Positions 1 through 4,619 of a DNA stretch of 12,715 nt are shown piece by piece. A program made the position numbers and the translations under genes. This DNA comes from Christensenella sp. UBA1252 (GTDB lineage: Bacteria; Bacillota; Clostridia; Christensenellales; CAG-1252). Location: positions 1 to 12,715 of the forward strand of contig DBVY01000053.1 in NCBI GenBank assembly GCA_002308575.1, read 5' to 3'. How positions within the stretch are numbered: the first letter of the stretch is position 1; each line of letters begins with the position of its first letter. The notes beneath the pieces are model-generated. The model had not been told where the DNA came from, ran no database searches, and saw only the letters and a list, made by a program, of their open reading frames with translations.

Positions 1-1
1 C

Positions 2-41
2 AAAAATTTTCCTCGACATTTTTTGTCGAGGAAAATTTTTT
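2..41. terminator. Symmetrical intrinsic terminator hairpin
   Basis: A perfect 17-bp inverted repeat (arms 2-18 and 24-40) surrounds a 5-nt T loop. The core is CCTCGACA/TGTCGAGG, and the arms end in A5TTTT / AAAAT5, so a U-tract follows the stem on either strand. It probably ends transcription of a gene lying off the left edge and may work in both directions. No gene inside the window needs it directly; the nearest, the XRE gene on the minus strand, stops more than 220 nt away. Confidence 0.8.
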
Positions 42-43
42 AT

Positions 44-138
44 CCAAACCGAAGCGCGGTTTGGGATATCATCACACCGCAAGGTGTGTATATCATCAAT
101 GGCAAAGCCATTGTATATCATCACGGGCTATGCCCGTG
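44..138. repeat. Array of four short hairpins with a conserved spacer
   Basis: Four small inverted repeats stand in a row: 44-51/57-64, 73-78/83-88, 97-103/107-113 and 122-128/132-138. Stems are 6-8 bp and loops are 3-5 nt (AAGCG, GCAA, AAA, TAT). The three gaps between them are the same 8-nt sequence, (G/T)ATATCAT, at 65-72, 89-96 and 114-121, giving a period of 24-25 nt. Stem sequences differ completely between units, yet base pairing is kept in each. In units 2-4 the left arm begins CA and the right arm ends TG. No reading frame is associated. I do not know a named family for this element, and its function is unknown. Confidence 0.75.
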
Positions 139-268
139 CATTAACCATATCTCTTCTATCCGTACGCTAAAATCGAAACAATAGTTTAACTAAAAAAAGC
201 AATTCGATATTTTATTCTTTTTAAAACTGAAAAAGCTCCTATATTCACGATAGTTTTTAAAATAAAGG

Positions 269-478
269 CTATTTCTCTTTTTGATCGGTCAGTCCCAAAA
301 TATAATCAGTACTGACCTTATAAAATTTTGACAATGCGATTAAAACCGCGGTCGGAATATCGCGCTGTCCAAGTTCGTAATTGCTGTAAACCTGTTGAGA
401 ACAATGAAGGAATTCAGAAAGATCTTTTTGTTTTAAATCTTTGTCTTCTCTTAAATCGCGTATTCGACGATAAATCAT
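269..478 (-). CDS. Small XRE-family helix-turn-helix repressor
   Basis: This 69-aa protein is a single Cro/C1-type (XRE) DNA-binding domain. The helix-turn-helix lies at about residues 16-37 (LKQKDLSEFL, then SQQVYSNYELGQR), and the DYILGLTD ending is typical of clostridial XRE repressors. There is no extra ligand or protease domain. The start is placed at 478 because AGAGG lies about 7 nt upstream; an in-frame start 11 codons earlier would lack this. It is divergently transcribed from the secreted-protein gene at 600, and two near-identical palindromes lie between them. It most likely binds those palindromes and represses both genes. The family assignment is firm; the target is inference. 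Confidence 0.88.
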   Translation of the reverse strand: MIYRRIRDLREDKDLKQKDLSEFLHCSQQVYSNYELGQRDIPTAVLIALSKFYKVSTDYILGLTDQKEK

Positions 479-510
479 ATTATAACCTCTTACGATTTCC
501 GTACAATACA

Positions 511-543
511 ATTATATAAAACCGCAAATTGCAGTATTGACAA
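511..543 (-). promoter_or_regulatory. Possible promoter of the XRE gene
   Basis: On the minus strand TTGTCA (543-538) could serve as -35 and the TATATAAT stretch (518-511) as -10. The spacer is 18 nt if the -10 is read as TTATAT and 21 nt if it is read as TATAAT. The -35 shares bases with the -35 of the opposing promoter, and operator copy 1 fills the spacer, which would fit autorepression. Spacing is not ideal, so the exact elements are uncertain. Confidence 0.35.
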
Positions 544-562
544 ATACCGCAAATTGCAGTAT
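521..562. promoter_or_regulatory. Tandem palindromic operators, probably for the XRE repressor
   Basis: The 17-nt sequence ACCGCAAATTGCAGTAT occurs twice, at 521-537 and 546-562, 25 nt apart. The second copy extends to a 19-bp imperfect palindrome, ATAC-n-GCAA-n-TTGC-n-GTAT (544-562). The dyad symmetry is what a dimeric XRE repressor recognises. Copy 2 fills the space between the -35 and -10 of the plus-strand promoter, and copy 1 lies just upstream and within the divergent promoter. Both positions are suited to repression. The repressor's identity is inferred from proximity. Confidence 0.8.
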
Positions 563-565
563 GAT
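537..565 (+). promoter_or_regulatory. Consensus sigma-A promoter of the 600-1010 gene
   Basis: TTGACA (537-542), a 17-nt spacer and TATGAT (560-565) form a near-perfect housekeeping promoter, predicting transcription from about 572 and a leader of roughly 28 nt. The spacer is almost entirely operator copy 2, so a bound repressor would exclude RNA polymerase. Confidence 0.85.
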
Positions 566-599
566 TTATGGAGCGATAAGAAACGGGGGATAATTTGTA

Positions 600-1010
600 A
601 TGCGAAAAGATTTGTTACTAGTATGGATAATAGTTTTTATGCTCCTGTTTGGAAGTGTTGCAGTTTCTTGTTTAAAGGTATCGGAAACCGAAAATTCGGA
701 AACCGAGAATTCGAATTGGAATGTCATTGATTTGACTATTGACAATCATGATTACTATTTATCTATCGACATGACGACTACCTCTTCAGGGACAGTCGCA
801 GGCGGAACCATTCATTATTATTCCCAGCAAGTAACGATTAACGGTGCTGTTTACGGCTTGTATCAAGATTGTAGTTTATTCTATAAAGTCGGTGATGAAG
901 AAGAGAAACAAGTGAAATTGAATGCTGCGGGATTTGCTAAGTTTAATTACACTTCAGTAAACGGCAAGCATTTGCATTTCGTTCGTGCCGAGGGTAAAAT
1001 TATTCAATAA
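600..1010 (+). CDS. Small secreted or lipoprotein-like protein, unknown function
   Basis: I do not recognise the family of this 136-aa protein. Residues 1-24 form a signal sequence: MRKD, then a hydrophobic stretch ending AVSC. C24 could be a lipidation site, although AVSC is a weak lipobox, so ordinary secretion or a membrane anchor is also possible. Residues 28-39 carry a short direct repeat (SETEN twice). The rest (about 40-136) is polar, rich in Tyr, Thr and Asn, and looks beta-rich, with one further Cys (C91). A GGGGGA ribosome site lies 9 nt before the ATG. Its base composition is clearly AT-richer than that of the genes from 1172 onward. It sits behind an operator-loaded promoter divergent from an XRE repressor and is closed by its own terminator, so it is likely a conditionally expressed single-gene unit. 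Confidence 0.75.
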   Translation: MRKDLLLVWIIVFMLLFGSVAVSCLKVSETENSETENSNWNVIDLTIDNHDYYLSIDMTTTSSGTVAGGTIHYYSQQVTINGAVYGLYQDCSLFYKVGDEEEKQVKLNAAGFAKFNYTSVNGKHLHFVRAEGKIIQ

Positions 1011-1038
1011 AAGAAGAGAATTTTATATGCTTCGTTTC

Positions 1039-1066
1039 GTATTGGAAGATTCTTCCAATACTTTTT
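1039..1066 (+). terminator. Intrinsic terminator of the secreted-protein gene
   Basis: GTATTGGAAG (1039-1048) pairs perfectly with CTTCCAATAC (1052-1061) across an ATT loop and is followed at once by five Ts. It lies 28 nt after the stop codon and separates this unit from the SOS operon, whose -35 starts 13 nt further on. Confidence 0.9.
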
Positions 1067-1078
1067 ATATAGTCGGGG

Positions 1079-1107
1079 TTGACGAGGCGGAGGAATACGC
1101 GTATAAT
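1079..1107 (+). promoter_or_regulatory. Consensus promoter of the SOS polymerase operon
   Basis: TTGACG (1079-1084), a 17-nt spacer and TATAAT (1102-1107) form a strong sigma-A promoter. The initiation site should fall near 1113-1115, inside the LexA box. A TTG codon that could open the polymerase frame at 1079 is the -35 element itself, so it cannot be the translation start. Confidence 0.9.
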
Positions 1108-1112
1108 AAAAG

Positions 1113-1126
1113 CGAACATATGTTCG
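1113..1126. promoter_or_regulatory. LexA-binding SOS box
   Basis: CGAACATATGTTCG is a perfect 14-bp palindrome that matches the Bacillus-type consensus CGAAC-N4-GTTCG at every specified base. It starts 5 nt after the -10 hexamer and covers the expected transcription start, the classic position for LexA repression. It predicts induction of the operon by DNA damage. This rests on an exact consensus match together with the identity of the downstream gene. Confidence 0.95.
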
Positions 1127-1154
1127 TATTTTAAGCAAGCGGGTCGGCGCGGCA

Positions 1155-1161
1155 AAGGAGG
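1155..1161 (+). promoter_or_regulatory. Ribosome binding site that sets a GTG start
   Basis: AAGGAGG lies 10 nt ahead of the GTG codon at 1172, in frame with the polymerase. No comparable site precedes the longer open frame, so this site decides the start. Confidence 0.8.
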
Positions 1162-1171
1162 AAAGCGAAAG

Positions 1172-2431
1172 GTGCAAAAGGATCGGACGTATTTTTGTAT
1201 CGATATGAAGTGCTTTTACGCGTCCGTAGAATGCGCCGAGCGCGCGCTCGATCCCTTTGAAACGCCGCTCGTCGTGGCGGACGAAACGCGGGGGAAGAAC
1301 GCGCTTTGTCTTGCCGTTTCCCCGAAGATGAAGGCGTTGGGCGTAAAGAACCGATGCCGCCTTTCGGAGATCCCGAAGCATATCGACTATCTGATCGCAA
1401 AACCGCATATGCGCCGTTATATCGATTACGCGGCGCGCATTTACGGCTTATATTTGAAGTATATCGACAAATCGGATATCCACGTCTATTCGATCGACGA
1501 GAGCTTTATCGACGCGACCGATTACTTGAAATTATATCGAAAGTCGCCGAAGGAACTCGCTCTCTTTTTGATCCGCGAGATCGCGCGGGAGATCGGCGTT
1601 CCCGCAACGGCGGGGGTTGGCTCAAACCTCTATCTCGCGAAGATCGCACTCGATATCACCGCCAAACACAGCCGCGACCATATCGGAATTTTGGAGGAAG
1701 AAAGCTATCGCAAAACGCTGTGGGAGCATCGCCCGATCACCGATTTTTGGGGGATCGCGGCGGGCACGGCGCGCCGATTATCGCATTACGGGCTTTACGA
1801 TATGAAATCGGTTGCCCTTGCGCCGCAGGAGCTTTTGTATAAGGCGTTCGGGATCAACGCCGAACTCTTGATCGATCACGCTTGGGGTAGGGAGAGTTGC
1901 ACGATCGCGGATATCAAAGCCTACAAAGGCAAGTCGCGCTCTCTTTCTTCCTCGCAGATCTTGCCGAAGGATTACGATCTCGCCGCCGCGCGCCTCGTAC
2001 TGTCCGAAATGACGCTTGCGCTTTCGGAGCGACTGATCAAGCAAAAGGCGATCGCGAAAAGCGTGTCCGTGTTCGTTGGCTATTCGTTCGGAACGATCCC
2101 GTCCACGGGCGGCGCGCTCTCAATGCGCGAAGCGACGGCTGTCTTTTCCGTTTTGCGAACCTACACGCAAAAGATCTTCGACGAAACGACGATGCCGGGC
2201 GTTCCGATTCGCCGATTGGGCATTTCGTTCGGCGACGTTCAGGACGAAACGCACGAGGGTTACGATCTCTTTACGGATACCGAAAAAATCGAAAAGGAAA
2301 AGCGGCTTGAAAAAACCGTGATCGAGATCAAAGAAAAGATGGGGAAGAACGCGGTTTTACGGGCGATGGATTTGGAAGACGGGGCGACGACGATCGAACG
2401 GAATGGGATGATTGGCGGGCATAACGCGTAG
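1172..2431 (+). CDS. SOS-induced Y-family translesion DNA polymerase (UvrX/UmuC-like)
   Basis: This 419-aa error-prone polymerase inserts nucleotides opposite damaged bases. Visible motifs are DMKCFYASVE (11-20), with metal ligand D11 and Y16 at the usual steric-gate position; YSIDESFIDA (106-115), with catalytic D109 and E110; a helix-hairpin-helix region (about 189-203); a C-terminal little-finger domain (about 255-360); and the end NGMIGGH, which resembles Gram-positive UvrX-type proteins. YDLF (364-367) in the tail may be a beta-clamp binding motif. The length fits the family. The GTG start is fixed by the AAGGAGG site and by the promoter and LexA box lying upstream. A YolD-like gene follows on the same strand, as with B. 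subtilis UvrX. Calling it uvrX, umuC or dinB strictly would go too far, but the Y-family assignment is secure. Confidence 0.93.
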   Translation: MQKDRTYFCIDMKCFYASVECAERALDPFETPLVVADETRGKNALCLAVSPKMKALGVKNRCRLSEIPKHIDYLIAKPHMRRYIDYAARIYGLYLKYIDKSDIHVYSIDESFIDATDYLKLYRKSPKELALFLIREIAREIGVPATAGVGSNLYLAKIALDITAKHSRDHIGILEEESYRKTLWEHRPITDFWGIAAGTARRLSHYGLYDMKSVALAPQELLYKAFGINAELLIDHAWGRESCTIADIKAYKGKSRSLSSSQILPKDYDLAAARLVLSEMTLALSERLIKQKAIAKSVSVFVGYSFGTIPSTGGALSMREATAVFSVLRTYTQKIFDETTMPGVPIRRLGISFGDVQDETHEGYDLFTDTEKIEKEKRLEKTVIEIKEKMGKNAVLRAMDLEDGATTIERNGMIGGHNA

Positions 2432-2446
2432 GCGAGCACGGATAGT

Positions 2447-2506
2447 GGCGCATGTACTCCGCTGACTACCTCGTTACCGAGCCGTTACGTACAAGGAGTA
2501 CGCGCC
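2447..2506 (+). other. Structured spacer between polymerase and YolD-like gene
   Basis: GGCGC (2447-2451) and GTACTCC (2454-2460) pair with GGAGTAC (2495-2501) and GCGCC (2502-2506), giving a 12-bp stem broken only by a 2-nt AT bulge. Inside the 34-nt loop, CTCG (2470-2473) pairs with CGAG (2478-2481) around TTAC. There is no U-tract, so it is not a standard terminator. It fills much of a 150-nt gap between two genes expected to be co-transcribed. It could be an RNA processing or stability element, an attenuator, or one copy of a dispersed palindromic repeat; the sequence alone does not decide. Confidence 0.6.
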
Positions 2507-2581
2507 GACTCGTCGAACCGAAAGCAGAAACAAAGTATTTGCGCAATATGCAAAGCCGTTAAGGGTTTGAAAGGAGATCGA

Positions 2582-2917
2582 ATGGATCGAATCGACCGAG
2601 CGAAACAGTTTTTGCCCTTTGACGCGATGAAGGGGCTCAAAGAAGCGCTGGCGGAGCAGGAGGCGCTTTTATCGAAAACCGAGAAGAGAGAGCGGAGCGA
2701 AGAAGACGCCGAGGCTCTTTCTCGGTCGCTTTCCCGTTTGCAAACAGGGGATGCGGTTTCGACCCTGTTTTTCAAAGGCGGGTTTTACGTTGAGAAGCAA
2801 GGGATCATCGAAGAATTCAACGTGATTTACAAGTATATGAAGATCGGCGGGGAGAAGATCTTTTTCGACGACGTGTATGAGATCGCGGTCGACGGACCGA
2901 GCGGGATCAAGCGATAA
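2582..2917 (+). CDS. YolD-like protein, partner of the SOS polymerase
   Basis: This 111-aa protein resembles the YolD-like family. The N-terminal RAKQFLPFDAMKGLKEAL (6-23) corresponds to the R-K-x-x-PF signature region of that family, followed by a charged helix (about 23-53) and a beta-rich C-terminal half (about 57-102). YolD-like genes often accompany UvrX-type Y-family polymerases in Firmicutes; a UmuD-like role has been proposed on that basis, but the molecular function is not settled. AAGGAG at 2571-2576 lies just before the ATG at 2582 and fixes the start; an in-frame TTG at 2567 is ahead of that site. It should be read from the LexA-controlled promoter through the structured spacer. 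Similarity is judged by eye, but the genomic context strongly supports it. Confidence 0.82.
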   Translation: MDRIDRAKQFLPFDAMKGLKEALAEQEALLSKTEKRERSEEDAEALSRSLSRLQTGDAVSTLFFKGGFYVEKQGIIEEFNVIYKYMKIGGEKIFFDDVYEIAVDGPSGIKR

Positions 2918-2920
2918 AAA

Positions 2921-2951
2921 AAAGCCGTAAAGAACGGATCTTTACGGCTTT
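2921..2951 (-). terminator. Terminator of the membrane-protein gene, also at the SOS operon end
   Basis: AAAGCCGTAAAGA (2921-2933) pairs with TCTTTACGGCTTT (2939-2951) around a 5-nt loop. On the minus strand the stem runs into a long T-tract (complement of the A-run at 2915-2923), making a strong intrinsic terminator for the gene ending at 2970. On the plus strand only three Ts follow, but it begins 4 nt after the YolD-like stop and may work weakly there too. Confidence 0.85.
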
Positions 2952-2969
2952 CGATCGAAACGATGTCGT

Positions 2970-3428
2970 TTATTTTTTCAGCCAAACGGAAGCGCATTCC
3001 GTTACGCCCGCAACGACGGAGAGCACGCCGGAAACGGTCGCGCAAACGCCGAGCGCGGGATCGCCGACGTAATTGCCGACGAGCAAACTCGGAATGCAGA
3101 AAGCGAGGACGCCGCCCGTTATGAACATTGCCGCCGCAAGGAACGCGACGATCTTGCAACCTTTTCCGATGACCGCGGCGCAAGCCGCAACGAGCGGAAA
3201 GATGAACGCGAGCGAAACGCCGGCGGACGACTTGAAGATCTCGACTCCGTATGCCGTGTAACCGAAAGCGGTTTGAAGACCCGTGTAAGAATCTTTGCTA
3301 AAAATCGCATTCGGGAATTTGACCGATTCACCGAAAATCATAAAGAATGCGGCGACACCGCAGGCGGCGGCGAAAATCGCGACTGCCCAAGAGATCAACT
3401 CCGAGTTATTCCTTTTTTTCTTAGCCAT
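2970..3428 (-). CDS. Small four-helix membrane protein, unknown function
   Basis: I do not recognise the family of this 152-aa protein. After a basic N-terminus (MAKKKRNN) there are four likely membrane segments at about residues 12-32, 71-88, 93-112 and 125-148. They are rich in Ala, Gly, Val and Phe and contain several Cys. A 38-residue loop between helices 1 and 2 carries the polar sequence FSKDSYTG. There is no transporter, enzyme or binding motif. The ATG at 3428 is chosen because a GGGGG ribosome site lies 7 nt upstream; a TTG seven codons earlier would overlap that site. It is a single-gene unit with its own promoter and a strong terminator. The helices resemble small uncharacterised clostridial membrane proteins, and no function can be inferred from the neighbours. 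Confidence 0.8.
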   Translation of the reverse strand: MAKKKRNNSELISWAVAIFAAACGVAAFFMIFGESVKFPNAIFSKDSYTGLQTAFGYTAYGVEIFKSSAGVSLAFIFPLVAACAAVIGKGCKIVAFLAAAMFITGGVLAFCIPSLLVGNYVGDPALGVCATVSGVLSVVAGVTECASVWLKK

Positions 3429-3461
3429 AATTTTTCCCCCAAAAAACAAGACTGCTATTTT

Positions 3462-3489
3462 ATTATAACAAATTCTTTGGATTTTTCAA
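3462..3489 (-). promoter_or_regulatory. Promoter of the membrane-protein gene
   Basis: On the minus strand TTGAAA (3489-3484), a 16-nt spacer and a perfect TATAAT (3467-3462) precede the ATG at 3428 by 33 nt. This makes the gene independent of the deacetylase gene upstream. Confidence 0.7.
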
Positions 3490-3521
3490 GAGTTTTCCGA
3501 AAATTCATAGAAAATTTTTTC

Positions 3522-3537
3522 ATATATCGAGATATAT
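3522..3537. repeat. Short AT-rich palindrome between two minus-strand genes
   Basis: ATATATC (3522-3528) and GATATAT (3531-3537) form a dyad in the 162-nt gap between the deacetylase stop and the membrane-protein start. On the plus strand it is followed by Ts, but no plus-strand gene ends here. A GC-rich run directly after the deacetylase stop (3580-3590) followed by a pyrimidine tract on the minus strand could be that gene's weak terminator. Neither is convincing. Confidence 0.3.
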
Positions 3538-3590
3538 TTTTATGCGAAAGATCGGGAAAAACGGAAAAGAAAGGACCTGCGCGGGCGCGC

Positions 3591-4421
3591 TTAGCGGATG
3601 CCGTGCGCATTTAAGAATTCAGCGGTTGGTTTTCTTCCGTCGCGATTGATCCGATTCAATTTGGAAAGTTTCTTTTCGTTTCCGAACCTTAAAACGTTGA
3701 TCCTTTCATAGCAGGTAAAGAAAACGTCGTATCCGACGGAACGCAAAATCCTTTCGCTTTCTTCGCTGTAAGCGCCGAACGGGTAAGCGTATGAAACGGA
3801 GATCACGCCGCTTTTTTCGATCAGGTTCTTTTCGAGCAAAAGGGTGTCCGCTTTCAGCGCGTTTTCATATGCTTCGTCGCTTTCGCCCGCCCGCTTTTTG
3901 ATCCCGAATCTCGGCTTGTAGGCGTGCATTTTATAGCTGTGGCTTCCGATCTCGAAGATGCCGCTTCGCGCGAGCGCTCCGATCTCTTCCCACGTTAAAT
4001 GCGAATATTCCGGGTGATCCTTTTCGTGCGTCGATGAATATTCGGTAAAGCAACCGATCACGTGCAAAACGGCGGAAAAACCGTGCTTTTTCAAAACGTT
4101 CCGCGCATAGAAAAGGTTGTTGTAATGCCCGTCGTCGAAGGTCAGAAGAACGGGCTTTTCGGGAAGGGTTCCTTTTCCTTTCAAAAAGCGTTTGATCTCT
4201 TCGATCGTAACGCTTCGATACCCGCGCCGTTTGAGTTCGATAAGATCTTCTTCCAATCGCTCGGGCGAAAGAACGTAAACGTCGTTTTCGTTTGGCAAAA
4301 CGGAGTGATACATTAAAATCGGCAGTTTTCTTTCTTCCTGCGCGGGTTCCGCTTTTGCAAAATTTGAGGAAAATCCGCAAAAAAAGAAAAAAACGAAAGC
4401 GATCGCAAAGAACTTTTTCAT
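3591..4421 (-). CDS. Secreted polysaccharide deacetylase (NodB domain, CE4)
   Basis: This 276-aa protein is predicted to remove N-acetyl (or O-acetyl) groups from a cell-wall or extracellular polysaccharide in a metal-dependent reaction. Residues 1-24 are a signal peptide (MKK, a Phe-rich core, cleavage after AKA). The NodB domain begins with LMYHSV (36-41). Motif 1 is TFDDG (94-98), with catalytic-base and metal Asp at 96 and 97. Motif 2 is SHSYKMH (160-166), with metal His at 161 and 166 in the H-S-x3-H form seen in several Gram-positive members. Motif 3 is YPFG (213-216). The domain looks complete. The natural substrate cannot be read from the sequence; peptidoglycan, or a PNAG-like polymer (IcaB/PgaB-like), are both possible. 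No clear ribosome site precedes the ATG, which is unusual here, but the signal peptide starts correctly. It diverges from dapA. Confidence 0.9.
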   Translation of the reverse strand: MKKFFAIAFVFFFFCGFSSNFAKAEPAQEERKLPILMYHSVLPNENDVYVLSPERLEEDLIELKRRGYRSVTIEEIKRFLKGKGTLPEKPVLLTFDDGHYNNLFYARNVLKKHGFSAVLHVIGCFTEYSSTHEKDHPEYSHLTWEEIGALARSGIFEIGSHSYKMHAYKPRFGIKKRAGESDEAYENALKADTLLLEKNLIEKSGVISVSYAYPFGAYSEESERILRSVGYDVFFTCYERINVLRFGNEKKLSKLNRINRDGRKPTAEFLNAHGIR

Positions 4422-4506
4422 ATCGTTATTGTGCGTAAAACTCCCGCGGGATATGCAACTCGCGCGCTTTCTGTTTTCATAAAATTCGGAAAGAATAAAT
4501 TATCAT

Positions 4507-4536
4507 TTGCGTTACGTGCGCGCGCTATGATATAAT
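4507..4536 (+). promoter_or_regulatory. Extended -10 promoter of the lysine operon
   Basis: TTGCGT (4507-4512), an 18-nt spacer and TATAAT (4531-4536) form the promoter, with TG at 4528-4529 making an extended -10 (TGATATAAT). The leader to the dapA ATG is about 75 nt. It contains only an AT-rich hairpin (4557-4564/4571-4578) and no room for a lysine riboswitch. AGGAGG at 4608-4613 is the dapA ribosome site. No other promoter is obvious before the right edge. Confidence 0.8.
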
Positions 4537-4619
4537 CAAACCATACTGAAAATCGTTTTTTTCGTAACCTCGAAAAAAGATCGTTCATATATTTCGGAAA
4601 AGAAGGGAGGAGGCAATTT

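Noticed and set aside
44-138. CRISPR array
   Set aside because: The constant part is 8 nt and the variable parts are self-complementary; repeat and spacer lengths do not fit, and no cas gene is near.
161-268. Possible terminator for the XRE gene
   Set aside because: Only a 4-bp stem (CTAT/ATAG near 239-254) beside a T-run is visible; too weak to call. Otherwise I see nothing in this stretch.
328-519. Plus-strand 63-codon frame opposite the XRE gene
   Set aside because: It is antisense to a clear helix-turn-helix gene, lacks a ribosome site and encodes nothing recognisable.
1079-1171. 31-codon N-terminal extension of the polymerase
   Set aside because: It begins on the -35 element, and the -10 and LexA box lie within it. 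The basic peptide has no counterpart in the family.
4537-4619. Lysine riboswitch or T-box ahead of dapA
   Set aside because: The leader is under 90 nt and holds only a simple AT-rich hairpin, with no terminator stem or T-box sequence.
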